DNA of 64,000 nucleotides from Smallanthus sonchifolius. Lineage: Eukaryota > Streptophyta > Magnoliopsida > Asterales > Asteraceae. The translations under genes and the position numbers were made by a program. Positions 33,218 to 45,456 of the stretch are shown here, piece by piece (the first letter of the stretch is position 1; the number at the start of each line of letters is the position of its first letter). A model generated the notes under the pieces. The model had not been told where the DNA came from and did not search any database. It saw only the letters and a program-made list of their open reading frames with translations. The stretch covers positions 104,648,001-104,712,000 of the forward strand of contig CM042018.1 of the NCBI GenBank assembly GCA_023525975.1, written 5' to 3'.

Positions 33218-34364
33218 ATTATTCGCAGTGGCGGATCCAGGAATTTTTTCCAAGGGGTTCACTGTTTTTAGATGCTCCAATTTCATAGGGTCGGACATAA
33301 AAAATTCCGGGTCAGTTCGATGGTTCGGGTCGGGTAAGGTTCACCACATAACAAAAATACGATACAATAATAAAAAACATCGTTATTAGAAATTAAAAAC
33401 ACACATGATATAAATAAAATAGTCTTTATGAATTAAAAAAAACTAGAGTTGTTCCCTATGAGTTTTCATCTTTTGAAATCGTTGAATTACATCTTCGTCC
33501 GAAACTTGTTGAAAGAACTCCTTTTCTATGTAACAAATGCATGTACCTATCACCCATCTTATTACGCAATTTCGTCTTCACATGCTTAATTGAAGAAAAA
33601 CATCTATATATTCAATTAAAATGATTATTTCTGCATTTTGATTATCTAAAATCCAGTAATTAGCCACTTGGCTTATGCTTGTACCTGAGTATCCAGAGTG
33701 AGGCACGCAAACTCCAAAGCTAGTTCCAATGCTCTAAACTCAAATGGTAGGCCACCTGGATGTAAAGAAACAACAAGGTAAAAAAATATGCAATAGAACT
33801 CTTAGAATGTATAGATAAGACCCACAAAATCGAAATAATAAATGATGCAATATAACTACTGGAATATATAACTCAAGATTGTAGGTCCCATTAGGAGAAA
33901 ATAAGATAAAGCCCACAAAATGGAAAACAAAGAAGTGAATAACGGAGGGAAATTGTATAAACTTGATTTTCTCCATCTCAGCAGGTTTTCCACTATTCTC
34001 CAATTCTGGTTATTAGCAAATCATAAACAAAAATGTGAATTCTCAGAGCTGAAACTGCCAACTTAGTTATTAGCAACCGCATCACCCAAATTAATTAAAA
34101 CAACTAAATGGCCTGGCCCATTAAATGTAATCAGCTAAAAAAAAGTTTTTAAAAATGTTGGTGAAGGGATTTGAACCCACAACCTCTTTGTTATAATAGA
34201 GAGCCTAAACCACTACGCTATCTGTGAAACTTTGTAAGGGGGTTCACCCTATAATATTTTAGGGGGTTTACCCCAGTTTTTTACCTACCGTTACACTAAA
34301 ATTTCGAAACTCAGAGGGTTCCTGTGCACCCCCCACTTCACTTAAGTCCGCCCCTGATTATTCG
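33218..34364. mobile_element. non-autonomous hAT-type element with 8-bp target duplication
   Basis: The element at 33226-34356 is flanked by ATTATTCG at 33218-33225 and 34357-34364. Its ends CAGTGGCGGA and (reverse complement) CAGGGGCGGA match the hAT terminal style. No transposase is recognisable. Near 34155-34240 the minus strand carries a tRNA-like stretch with TAGCGTAGTGG (A-box) and GGGTTCAAATCCC (B-box), probably a SINE captured or inserted inside it. Confidence 0.85.
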
Positions 34365-34750
34365 TAACCTCTTTTTTCACAAAAAGGATGAGACACTTTT
34401 AATTTTGGTACCAATTATATTGTCTTGGGTTGATGGCTATAACTATTGAGAGATTTAATGAGCACAACCATATACTTGGTGCTTCTTTAATACTTCCTTG
34501 AATGTTTCTTTCTTCCATTAATGTTTTTCTGTCACTTTCCTTTTCAAATCTACCGTTTGGGACCAAATTGGGCATCCTATACGGCAAGAATTTCATTTCG
34601 GTTATGATCCCATCGTCTAGTTATCTAAACTTACAACGTGTTTGTTTCAAGGGTTTTGGAATGAAAAAGTAACTTTAGAAAGCGTATAATATTGTTTGAT
34701 ATAAAGATCTAGATTTAAAAACCCTGTAAAAGTTGGTTAAGAAAAGAAAA

Positions 34751-35089
34751 TTGGATTTTAATAATCCAAACTATGATCCATTGGTCAATAATAATCCATA
34801 TTAACAGTTTGGTTGGTGACAGTCTTAACTTTCACTTTTGTTGTCAAAAATAGCCATAGTAACATAATCATCATATATTTACACTTGTTTTTGTTCAAAA
34901 TGGTGATTTTGAATGAAATGGAGAAACGTACAAGCGAAATTGAGTGAGAATCGAGTGTAAATCTATTATGATTATGCTACTGGGACTGCTTTGACAACAA
35001 AAGTGAAAGTTAGAACTGTTATCAGCCAAACTGTTAGTATGAATTATTATTAAACAATGAGTCATAGTTTAGATTATTTAAATTCAACT
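34751..35089. mobile_element. fold-back MITE, ~130-bp inverted repeats
   Basis: The left arm TTGGATTTTAATAATCCAAA... TTTCACTTTTGTTGTCAAA pairs with the reverse complement of the right arm over about 130 bp. Its terminal motif GGATTTTAATAATCC is shared with the MITE at 35537-36055. Confidence 0.8.
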
Positions 35090-35229
35090 TGCCTTAACAA
35101 AGTTCACCTAAGTTGAAGGGTTTATTAAAAATAAGTTCGTACTATTAGTACTAAAAGATTAAAAAGAAATTTTACAAAACAAGTATAAGTTATATGTTAA
35201 ACTTGGAATCATGTGTAACATTAGAGCAT

Positions 35230-36320
35230 CCACATCATGATTGGTATATATACCATATGCTTAAATTATAAGGGAAAAGAATAAGATTTAAGTTAAAAGG
35301 GTCTTACATCAGGTTTTTTAAACCTTATCTTTATCCTTAAAATTATAAAGAAATGAACACTAGAATCTTACAAATTCCTTAACCATTTCTTTAAAATTAT
35401 AAGGATAAGTAATGAGATGTAAGAGGTTTTTAAAAAATAAATAAATTTTTTATGGAATGATGGTTATGAGTTAAATTATAAAGATAAGGATAATGAACAC
35501 TAGAATCTTAAATATACCGATTCATTAACCATGATTATTGGATTTTAATAATCCCACCTTTTACCAATTGACCAATAATAATCCTAACTGAGAATATTCT
35601 TATCAACGGTCCCTACTTTCAAACTATTTTATTACATTGGACCCTCCGTTAAAAAAACTTAACGCCGTTAGATTTTATATGACCTGAACATCTGCAAACC
35701 GCCGGAAAGTCGAGCCAAGCTAGCAGTGGTCTCGTGGTGGGTTTTGAAATTGGCTTTGGTGGTGTTTAACTGGTCTCGTTTTTCCGGCAAGTCCAAACAG
35801 AGACAACGGTGGTGTTTAACGAGTCCAGTTTAAACACCACCAGAGCCAATTTCAAAACCTACCACTGCAAGCTTGGCTCGACTTTCCGACGGTTTGCAGA
35901 TGTCCACGTCATATAAAATCTAACGGCGTTAAGTTTTTTTTAACGGGGGTTCCAATGTAAGAAAATAGTTTGAAAGTAGGGACTGGTGGTAACAATATTC
36001 TTAGTTGGTATTATTATTTTCCAATTGGTAAAAGGTGGGATTAATTAATTCCAATAATCCTTTTTTTTAAATTATAAGGATAAGGAATGAGATGTGAGAG
36101 GTTTTTAAAAAATGAACAATTTTTTATGGAATAATGGTTTTTAGTTAAATTATAAAGATAAGGATAAAGAACCTGATACTAATTCCTTAACCATTTCTTT
36201 AAAATTACAAGTTTAAGGATAAACTAGCTATATCAGGTTTAAGGATACCGTATCAATGATTCGTTATCCTTATCTTTATAATTTTTTATGGAATGATGGT
36301 TTAAGAACCTTATACCATAT
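35230..36320. repeat. AATTATAAGGATAAG-rich repeat, host of the MITE at 35537-36055
   Basis: Many direct and inverted copies of TTAAATTATAAGGATAAG, TTTTTATGGAATGATGG and AGAGGTTTTTAAAAAAT lie on both sides of the inserted MITE. The pattern suggests an older MITE, or several overlapping copies of one. No gene is seen. Confidence 0.6.
35537..36055. mobile_element. fold-back MITE, ~210-bp inverted repeats
   Basis: The left arm ATTGGATTTTAATAATCCCA... AACGCCGTTAGATTTTATATG... CGAGCCAAGCTAGCAGTGG pairs with the right arm over more than 200 bp. The short middle holds a further GGTGGTGTTTAAC / GTTTAAACACCACC inversion. The transcript would form a long hairpin. Confidence 0.85.
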
Positions 36321-36439
36321 CATAAAAGTTTTTATGAAAACTTCTACCTTAATTCGTGATGAATTCAATGATTAAGTTAGAGCAAATGAATCCTTTATAT
36401 ACGGGACAGAAAGTCACAATAAATCATTGCAACTCTTCA

Positions 36440-36610
36440 TGAAAAGGGGTGAGAGCTGACAGTTATAACTGCTTATAACTGCATCAGTATGAACATCAGT
36501 AGAAAGCATCACCGGTAGTAACTTGGTTACTACCGACCACTCAGTTCCTACCGAAGTATAAAGTTGCTACCGAACATCATAGTTTCTACCGATGATTAGT
36601 AGCAAATTTA
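36440..36610. repeat. short CTACCGA motif cluster
   Basis: Five CTACCGA units, often as GTTNCTACCGA, lie 20-26 bp apart between 36523 and 36596 (GGTTACTACCGA, GTTCCTACCGA, GTTGCTACCGA, GTTTCTACCGA). The reverse form TCGGTAG is not prominent. No function can be assigned. Confidence 0.7.
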
Positions 36611-37495
36611 TAATGTTTCATCGGTTCCTTTCGATCGTCGATTTCAAACAACTTTTCTATCAGGGGCAAGCCTCCGCCCCCTCCCCCCCGCCAAGGTGGT
36701 GTCCCCTTGGAACCCCCATGTAGAGTCTTCCCCCCTAACAATCTTAAAGGTTCATAAGTATTGAAGTTAGCATAGTCTTGATCGAGTGTGCACTCCGCAC
36801 TTCTCAACTCGTATCAATGTATATTCGAACTTCTTATTTTGGTTTTAAGTAAATCCAACTAAACTAAAATAACCTAGAAGACACTAAAATCATCAACAAA
36901 TTATAGAATTAAAGATGTAATTAACATAGAGTAGAATCACAAATATAGAGGAGAATACTCTTGAAAAAAAAGAAGATATATTATTAAATGCAAAAATATA
37001 ATATCATGCCCATTTTTCTAGGATAAATTTAAATTAGTCAGGTCGAATCAAATTTTAAAATACTAAAAGTGGCTGTCTAATAATCAAAATAACTGACTAA
37101 ATAAAAGCGTAAATTACTTGAAAATATTCAAGCATTTTTACAATCGAACAAAAAAAAATTAAAAATTCTTAAACTAGGGAAAACTCGTTGATTTGAAATC
37201 GAAGGCCCATATGATGAAATTGGGATATGAGGGTTGGGGCATTTGTCACGGTATCCAGCGCGTTTTGACGTTTTCATTCATGACTTCAAACATATCGAAA
37301 GTTATGCTAATTCTAAGTTTAACTATTTTCTAGCCTACATAGTGAAAGTTATGTTCTTTTAAAACCATCTAATCACTAACATTTTCCTGTATATTCTTTT
37401 AGTTTTAAATATTTCTTAGTTTTGCAAATAGGTTTTAAAAGTTTTAATTTTATGAATGCACAATATATCAATTCTCAACTATTTTAATTAATTTA
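36611..37495. other. non-coding stretch
   Basis: No gene is supported. A GC-rich patch at 36655-36730 (GCCTCCGCCCCCTCCCCCC) sits in otherwise AT-rich DNA. Confidence 0.55.
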
Positions 37496-37499
37496 ACAT

Positions 37500-38480
37500 T
37501 AAGTCTATGTGTAATGGGGGCTAGATTGAGGGGTGCAGACCAGTGGCCCGTGAATGAAAGTGAAACACCGCCCGCTAAGGCGTTATCCATGGCATGAGAC
37601 GGCAAAGTGAGTGGAATCATGGGGCGTGGAGCTCTCAACGGCTCTTTACCGTTGCTCAATGTAGCTGTTGGGCAATTTAAAAAAAATTCATAAAAATACT
37701 CTATACCTTTAAACCTTAAAACCATAACAATTTTCTCTCAAACTACATACATATCTCTTTCAAACTACATACAATTTTCTCTCAAACTACATACATATCT
37801 CTCTCAAACTACATACAATTTTCTCTCAACCTTCAACTATGAATCCTTAGAACCCAAACAACCTATTTTTCGCTACCCATCAATTCAATGATAACCAACG
37901 TACCCAAGCAACCTCTTCAATCCCAATTTTTATAGCAACGTTTATCGTCCTCAATTTTCACCTAATCCAGACGACCCACAACACATATTTGGTATTTTGA
38001 ACCAAAACCAAACTCCTTCCACACCTGAAACCGTACCCAAAACACAATCCACACCCGAAACTCTCCCTGAAACACAACCGACAAAAACGAAACGATCACA
38101 CAAAAAAAACCAACAACATCAAGTCCCAATTCAACCCCACGCACGCATGAAATGTGGACGTAGACAAGTAAGTAGCTATGGTACAAGTTTAGGTCGACGT
38201 ATCCAAGGACCCAAAAATTGGTAAATTTTATCAATTTTATTTATTTATTTTTGTCTAAAATTTATTTCATAATTTTTAATAATGTGTATTATTTATTTGT
38301 TATAGGGAATAATCAAACGGGACACGAGTTTTGGAAGCACATTCGTGAGAAATTTCACATTGCAAAGGGTCGGGGCGAATAACCCTGACGAGATATCATC
38401 CAAATGGAGGGATCTTCGTCATAAGGTTTCTAAGTTTAACGCATTCCACAACAAACACTCTAACAACCGTCATAATTTTA
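37500..38480 (+). pseudogene. PIF/Harbinger ORF1-like (SANT/Myb-like) relic
   Basis: A broken coding stretch, rich in Asn/Gln/Pro, runs from about 37840 with basic KTKRSHKKNQQ (about 38080). After an apparent intron (about 38226-38305) it continues HEFWKHIREKFHIAKGRG...EISSKWRDLRHKVSKFNAFHN. That W-spaced, basic pattern is what I know from the Harbinger ORF1 DNA-binding protein. The upstream sequence with repeated CTCTCAAACTACATACA looks like a leader. Stops and shifts interrupt it. The 3' part is cut off at about 38480, where LTR-like sequence starts. Confidence 0.5.
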
Positions 38481-39783
38481 ACATCCCGAATTAATAAAAA
38501 TAAATAAAGGAAAACAAGATCGGGATTAACTCGAAGTTTGAATGAAAAGCAAGGAGGAAAGGGGAGCGGGCTTGGGCTCGGTCTCATTGGGCCGATAGGA
38601 GCCCGAATATATAAGGAGTGACCAGCACCCCTCTTCCCCAGTACACCCATTTGCACAAACACCTAGAGAGAGAGAGAATAGAGTTTAGAGAGAGAAAACT
38701 CGGGAATCAGCTCAAAAGTTCGGGTATCGTCTCTCATCATTCCAGCAAGGAGTAGCAATAGAAACCGGACTCCAGAATGTAACCTTCTATCCCAAATATA
38801 AGTTTTTACGTTTTTGGGTTTCAGGTTAAGAATGCGAAAAAGGCGAAGACTTTACGTATGAAACTCAAAACAAACCATAAATCTGTGCTCATGGGTTAAA
38901 AAGGAACGTTTTGAACGTAAAAAGTTTAGAATTTGAGCGAGTAGAAAACATGGATAAGATCTAGGGTTTCTGTTGAGGAAGATGATCATGCAGGAGAACT
39001 TATCAAGTTCGCCTGTAACCACTTATAAGCGAACTTGCATATGTTCGCTAGATATTGGCGAACTTAACACACATTCGCCTAAAATGTTAAGTAGAGAACT
39101 TATCATGTTCGCTTAAGCTCAAATGTGGCGAACTTGTCACATGTTCGCCTAAGTTCCATGTAGCGAACCTATCATCTTCGCATAAGCCTAAAGGTGGCAA
39201 ACTTGCCATCTTCGCTTAACACAATAAAGCGAACTTACTATGTTCGCTTAGGCCAAAATTAGCGAACTTAACCTAAGTGTGGAAACGTTTAGTGTCGTTT
39301 AGGATCATTATCTTATCTTGTATAACTTGATTATACAAATTGTGTGTGACACTAGTGACTTGTAACCGCTTGTAAGCGAACTTGCCTATGTTCGCTAGAT
39401 ATTGGCGAACTTAACATACATTCGCCTAAAATGTTAAGTAGCGAACTTATCATGTTCTCTTAAGCTCAAATGTGGCGAACTACGTGTTCGCCTAAGTTCC
39501 ATGTAGCGAACCTATCATCTTCGCATAAGCCTAAAGGTGGAAAACTTGCCATCTTCGCTTAACACAATAAAGCGAACTTACTATGTTCGCTTAGGCCAAA
39601 ATTGGCGAACTTACTTAAGTTCGCCTAACCCTAAGTGTGGAAACGTTTAGTGTCGTTTAGGATCAGTATCTTATCTTGTATAACTTGATTATACAGATTG
39701 TGTGTGACCCTAGTGACGCTCACTGACCCGCTAGTATACTTCAGGGACCCGCTTATCAGGTAAGTTCTATGTGCCCCCTATGT
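38481..39783 (+). repeat. LTR-like sequence with GCGAAC/GTTCGC arrays
   Basis: It opens TTAACATCCCGAATTAAT, close to the TGTAACATCCCG start at 39784. A TATA box, TATATAAG (about 38607), and an AGAGAGAGAGA-rich leader follow, as in LTR promoters. It then carries a 347-bp tandem duplication (39014-39360 and 39361-39717) packed with GCGAAC and GTTCGC half-sites. No 3' terminus of TG...CA type is recognised, so it is probably truncated. Confidence 0.6.
39014..39717. repeat. 347-bp tandem duplication with inverted GCGAAC half-sites
   Basis: Two units start TGTAACCACTTATAAGCGAA and TGTAACCGCTTGTAAGCGAA. Each contains about ten GCGAACTT or GTTCGC half-sites in alternating orientation, so many GCGAAC...GTTCGC pairs can form hairpins 10-30 nt across. 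Each unit ends GTGTGTGAC(A/C)CTAGTGAC. The units are nearly identical, which suggests a recent duplication. Confidence 0.88.
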
Positions 39784-40146
39784 TGTAACATCCCGAAAAT
39801 ACGTAAGCAAATGGTTCGGGTTAGTGAACTAACCGAATCTTTATTTAATGTCTCGGTTAGCATGGACTGCCACGTAAATCTTGATTCAACGAGAATAAAA
39901 GGGACGGTTAGTCATTAAAGAGTTAACTCGAGATCAAACGCACGAAAAGAAATTAGAGGGACCCGGATGAAAGAGTTAGAGGATTTAAATACCTCATTAT
40001 GAGGAAAACCCTAGGTCATCTTGACCTAGGGTGTGTGAGCAGCCGAAGACAAGAACGAAGAAGGGGAGACGTCGGAGATCGAGAAACGCCGGCGAAGGTG
40101 GGGTTTGACAAGGTACTTAACTCGTGTGGCTCCATATTACGCAAGG
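39784..40146 (+). repeat. second LTR-like start, truncated
   Basis: It starts TGTAACATCCCGAAAATACG and has TTTAAATACC as a TATA-like element near 39988. It runs to 40146, where TGTCACACCCC of another repeat begins. It looks like the 5' part of an LTR from the same broad family as 38481. Confidence 0.45.
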
Positions 40147-41169
40147 TGTCACACCCCAACCAACGACGGAATACGTCAGGGCGAGACATGGAGACTGTTT
40201 ATAAGCACATGATCAACTAAATTTCATATGTTTATTAAACCAAGATTTCATACATGAGTTCAAACGAAACATTAAAAAACAATTATATCAAATTGTTCCA
40301 TTTATTATTCAATCTAGGTTTTCAATCCTAAGTGAAGCATCTTGCATATGATCTCAATAATTAGCACCTGAAACATGATAAAAACAAGGTCAACTAAAAA
40401 TAGTTGGTGAACATACATATATTTTGACACCACAAATAGATTCAAATGTTGAGTACAATTTATATGATACATGGTTTAATAAGGCAATTATGGAGAACCA
40501 GTATAGTTAAAACCAGGTGCACAATCAAACCTTGTGACTGAAGGGCATAACACTCAATGTTATCCTAATGTATTGTCGGCAACAATCACCCTACCTGGGT
40601 AGATTTGTTAAATGCAATAGATCTATCATTGTTACCGTCGACTTGTACGGAGCTAATGATTGTACTTGTATGTATGTAATTGTAGTCTAACTCATAGTGT
40701 TCAAGCATAAGGCACAAATTACACACATGCTCATAATGTTTGAATTGTATAAATTGCAAATAGTTTGAATGTAATCATGTTTCACCCCAAAGATGTAAAA
40801 ATGCAAAATGGGGCTATGTAAACTCACCTTGCAATGAGTAGCTTGAGTGTCACACAAATGTTGTTGTTGCACAAATGTTCTAGCTAATCACAAGATCAAC
40901 ATAAGTTTGATGGTATAAGTGTATCAATAATTTTTGTCCAAATGAATTAGGAAATCCTAATGTGCAGGGGGGGTTGGGGTGGGTGTCCTCACTTTAGTAA
41001 TAAAATAATCATTTGAGCCTCAAATAATACTTATGAAATTCTTGATAAATTCTTGTATAAATGTAAGGGTAAACAAAGGATTTCATTTTTTTGTAAATAA
41101 GTATATAAATGTGTAAGTAAATATTTTAGGGTTCTTTTGGTTGGAAATAAATGTACAAATAATTAAACT

Positions 41170-41741
41170 GTTTTTCATTTGTTTGTATAAGTAAAGAAGT
41201 AAGTAAATAGTTTGGGTAAATAAATAGGTGAATGATAAGTAGTTGAGTAAATAAATAGTTTAACAACATAAATAAATAAAACCTTTTATTTATTTTAGTT
41301 TGAGTTTTATATAAAAAAATTACATAAATAAATAAAACCTTTTATTTATTTTAGTTTGATTTTTATATAAAAAAATGAGTGTTAAAAATATTGGCTTAAT
41401 TTATTAATAATTAAACCAAGCTTTTAAGTATAAAAATGATGTTCAGATTAATAATTAAACCTACATTAATTATTAATTAAGTGTTTTTCATTTGTTTGTA
41501 TAAGTAAAGAAGTAAGTAAATAGTTTGGGTAAATAAATAGGTGAATGATAAGTAGTTGAGTAAATAAATAGTTTAACAACATAAATAAATAAAACCTTTT
41601 ATTTATTTTAGTTTGATTTTTATGTAAAAAATGAGTGTTAAAAATATTGGCTTAATTTATTAATAATTAAACCAAGCTTTTAAGTATAAAAATGATGTTC
41701 AGATTAATAATTAAACCTACATTAATTATTAATTAAGTGTA
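41170..41741. repeat. tandem duplication, ~260-310 bp units
   Basis: The two units share TGTTTTTCATTTGTTTGTAT, GTAAATAAATAGGTGAATGA and CATTAATTATTAATTAAGTG. The first contains an extra internal copy of AAATAAATAAAACCTTTTAT with its flank. Confidence 0.85.
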
Positions 41742-42955
41742 TAAAAATATGTTTTAAATGTTATAAATAAATTATATAAAAGAATGTATGAATCTTTACA
41801 ACATACAAGGGTTTATAAAATGACCACATTTTCCGACTATAAATTTATGAACCAAGAGTTTTAAATAATAATTTGTTAAAGAAGTTTTTTTTTATTAAAT
41901 TTAGGCTTATTGGATTTTAATCTAATAAATAAAATTGTTTTCTTGAAAATTATAACATTTTAATTTATTAAAAAATAAATTTTAGTATTCCAAAGTTGAT
42001 AAAATGATTTTTATAAAGGAAACATGAGTTCATGTATATATATGAGGGTATTAAATCAGAAAAATAAAGTTTAAAAAGGAATGGGCAGAGGTTTGTAACC
42101 TCTGCCTCAAGGGACAAACAACTTAACCGCTGGACTGGGCAACGTGCTTGATAACTTGTTGGGTTTCTTAAGTTTTTAATGAACAGGGTTTGAAGACCCT
42201 TCTTCCCCAAACCATCCCAGCCGAAACCCTAGCCCCCAATTGAACGCGATTAAGCAAAGATGCGAGACTAAACTGATAGGGTTTTTATTCAGCGGATCAG
42301 AACGAGTATAAGGAGGGTCGAATCAACTGAATTGGTTGTGAGAGGAAGGAGGTCGACTGAAGCCAAAAAATCGAGTTCTTCGGATCCTTGACTGAGTTCT
42401 AGAGATGAATTGAGATGGATTTGCAAGTTCAGAGAGCAAAAGGGAAGGGTCGCGCATGACTATGGTTCGTTATTATACTTCAATTTCAAACGAAACGTAC
42501 AATTGATTCGTGTTTAGTCGAAGCGGTTACGGGAATGGATTATGATTTCGAAATCATTGATTTTTATTAAATTGGATCATTACCACTAAACGAAACTGTT
42601 GTAGTAACAGTCTTACATGATCAAACCGAGTAAATATGCATGAATTTGTTGGTTCTGAAACCGATTTAGTGAGATTGACTTTTCTAAGTCAAAATTGGGT
42701 GAGGTGGGGGTGTTTGAGTTCAAAATCATGAAAGGTCCAAATGTTACTTGTGGGGTGGGAGGGGGAGTTCAAAACTAAATCATTTAATTTTAATTTGTTT
42801 ATAAAAATTCATTTTATTTATAAAAATTGTTCTTATAAAGTTTATAAAAATCTAAATGTTATAAGTCTAATTATAATATTTTATAAAGTGGAGAATTTCA
42901 CTTTTATAAATTACAACTTGTTTAGATGGTTTATTACATATAAATTTTTAGATGG

Positions 42956-42956
<1 letters not shown>

Positions 42957-43005
<49 letters not shown>
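42957..43005. repeat. (TA)n tract with MITE end
   Basis: The AT dinucleotide run is followed by TATAGGGACATGTTCAAATA. This matches the end style of the TA-flanked MITE at 13859 (TATAGGGAAGAGTTCAAATA). Only one end is present. Confidence 0.7.
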
Positions 43006-43009
<4 letters not shown>

Positions 43010-44123
43010 ACATGTTCAAATAAGAACCATAGTTTTCATTGTGTTGAACACGTACGAGATCGAAATGGAATGTTTTCATTGCACAAAACAAGGTAAAATA
43101 ATACAAGGAAAAATCATGGATGTTACACAAGGTAATCCTCATTCTCACCTTTTCCTTTTTCTTTTCATTCCGATTGTGCATGGAAACCCGATTAGGGTTC
43201 TAATCTCTCGTTATGGTGACGTTTCTGGTGAATGGTGGTTCGGAGATGGCGGGGTTGTGGGAACCCACATGTGTTGGTACTCGGTGGTAGTATTAGCGTC
43301 GAGGGAACAGTCGACCACGGCCAAAGGGGGACAGTGGTGGCTGTGCGCGGTGGCATTGGTGGTCAACTACTGTGACGGAAGGGGGAGGAGCCGAAGACGA
43401 TGACCGACGAGCAAGGATTCAATGATGGATAGGGAAGGATGAACCATGGTGGACGATGGTGATCACAGCGGTGGCCATGATGGTGGTGCTCCATGGCTGT
43501 TGTGGTGGCGTCTCATAGTGGGAGACAACGAAGGTTTCGTTTCCAGCGTAAAGGGTGGCTCGGGTAAATTCCACAGGTGGTGGTAACAGGGGTGTACGTC
43601 GATTAGGGTTTTATCCCGGTGAAGAAGATGGAGGACATGCACGGGGTGCATGGTGGCGTTCGGCTAGAGGGCACGGGGAAGGATACAAGGAAGACGATGG
43701 GGACGAGTGGTGTGGTAGTATACGACGAGGAAACCGGAGTAACACCTGGTTAGGGTTTTTCTTTGCATGAGTTGCATACGTGTATGGAACCCGACTCGTG
43801 TACGCGTGTGTTCAAGGGTATAGGGTTTTGCATGGCACATGTATGTGCATGCATGGAACCTAGTCCGGGTACACGGTTCCTACACGGGTCAAGGCCGATC
43901 CGGTACGCGTACCTTTGAAACTAGGGTTTCGTGGAGGAAGAATGACGAACCTATGAGACGAGCGTTGGGATTTATTTATATTTTTGAGTCATTTAATGTA
44001 CAATTGGGACATGTCTGATCATGTGATCATGCGTTAACAGGTTCGGGATTTCGAGCGTGAACGGACGAGTTGCAGAGCAAGGACTGAGGCTCAGCATAAC
44101 CGGTGAGTTTCTAATCCCCAATG

Positions 44124-45370
44124 TTCTACATGCGTACTAGTAACCCAAAATTCTAAACTCGCACCACGTGCACATAGACAAACTGCTAGACCTAGGTAAC
44201 TCTACGTATATACGCCATGACCTCGTCATTTGTAGACACACAAAGCCCCTGAACCTCATTTCTTACTCCTCACAAAGGTACCCCCTGTCACACGTCATCA
44301 CATACTCACACAGAGTTCACATGGTCGTACCCCACACTGGTCATACCACTGGTTCAGGACGACACACCACTCAGTCTAGGCACAAGACATCACCCTAACC
44401 ATTCATACACATAATATATATAATCATAATTTCACACAGGACCTCTTTAACAGCCCAAACAAACCGATGTGGGATATTACAACCTCGTCCTGAACATTTA
44501 TACATACGCAAGATGCATAACCATTGCTTCCCACAGGACCCCGTCCTAAACATTCACACAATGTGCAGTACACCCACTGCACTTTAAACATCACCTAGAC
44601 ATTAGCACATAGGTGAGACTATCTTAAGACCGTACACACAGACCAATTCAAATTTATATCTATAAAAGTCTACCTTCACGACCTACTCCACCATGCTCTC
44701 TAAGAATCACATTAAACGTGAACTCCCGCTATTCAAAATGTAATCACGTAATCACATATTACCACAAATAATCAACAACTATAAACACAATCGTACACCA
44801 TCACAAACACCGTTATCATTATTTATGTTCAAATCATCATGCGGTAAAACTCACTATCAACGTCAATTTCAAATAGTCAATATTTGAATTAAGCATCACA
44901 CCCCGTAAACGTCTAATCAGTCATAACGTCAATTCGCACCGAAATCTCTCATGACAACTGCCACATCACCTAATTATCAAGCAATCGAGCATCCCGAACA
45001 ATGCTTGTAAAATCACTACTAGACCACATCAGGTGCATCTGCTGTATCCTCCTCTGGTTCCTCCTCATCACATTCCGGGTTATCCACTGGGTCCTCCTAA
45101 AATAGAGTTCTTTTAACCGATGCAAGCGGTCGATCTCTCAACCATGCAGGTCCACATCCCGGGGGTAAATCACGTACTGTTGACACCGCCCTCCTTTTCC
45201 ATCCGGTCCTTCCAATCATAGCACCACGCGACATGTCGCCGAACGAAGCTCTAGTCACACTTGGCGTGGGAAGCGCCAACACTACTCCCATTTCACTAGC
45301 AGTTTCATCCGCAACAGTCGTTCTCTTGACCGGTCGTTCTGCCTTCCTTTTAGCAAGAACTCCACGTCTG
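44124..45370 (-). repeat. core left arm of large inverted repeat
   Basis: This pairs with 45529-46762 over about 1.2 kb at roughly 85-90% identity by eye. The outer boundary is sharp, at ACATGCGTACTAGTAA (44124) against TTACTAGTACGCATGT (46747). The spacer is only 158 bp. It contains a conserved minus-strand ORF near the centre. Confidence 0.9.
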
Positions 45371-45399
45371 ACCGATCTTGTGTACTTCGTCTTAACCAT
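45000..45399 (-). pseudogene. unrecognised basic protein with acidic tail, left-arm copy
   Basis: The ATG at 45399 opens MVKTKYTRSVRRGVLAKRK. The 100-residue frame is basic, with ADETASEMGVV, SRGAMIGRTGWKRRAVSTV and GPAWLRDRP. It ends at TAG just before an acidic continuation (EDPVD... EEEPEEDTADAPDVV) in the same frame. The TAG is preceded by a pyrimidine run, so the acidic part could be a second exon. The mirror copy in the right arm keeps the same amino acids with different stops, so the ancestor was protein-coding. It might be part of a retrotransposon gag, but I do not recognise the family. Confidence 0.6.
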
Positions 45400-45456
45400 C
45401 TAATCCTACTCAAGATAGAACGTTTATTTATCATTATGTTATGTTGGTTTGTAAGG

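Larger units (their letters stand above)
40147..44123 (-). repeat. outer left arm of an inverted pair of LTR-like repeats
   Basis: The end TGTCACACCCCAACCAACGA is the inverse of the right-hand end (CCGTCGTCGGTCGGGGTGTGA, 62664-62684). Further inverted matches are GCAATAGATCTATCATTGTTA (40616) with TAACAATGATAGATCTATTGC (49593), and GCACCTGAAACATG (about 40365) with CATGTTTCAGGTTC (49898). An AT-rich segment holds a direct tandem duplication at 41170-41740. (TA)n lies at 42957-43005 and a GC-rich patch at 43190-43780. On the minus strand about 42070-42150 a tRNA-like stretch occupies about the same relative place as the one at 48305-48400. No intact gene is seen. Confidence 0.65.

Noticed and set aside
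34155..34240. functional tRNA gene
   Set aside because: A- and B-boxes are present, but no complete cloverleaf or acceptor stem can be drawn. The same holds for other tRNA-like pieces in the window, which fit SINEs.
39014..39717. CRISPR-like or satellite array
   Set aside because: There are only two 347-bp units, and the half-sites inside alternate in orientation. It lies in LTR-like sequence.
39999..40220. 73-codon ORF as a gene
   Set aside because: It spans a junction between two repeat families at 40147 and has no recognisable domain.
42741..43181. ORFs ending in YIYIYIYI
   Set aside because: They are created by the (TA)n tract.
43555..43770. Gly/Arg-rich ORF in GC-rich patch
   Set aside because: It lies in low-complexity sequence of the outer left arm, without similarity in the right arm or a domain.
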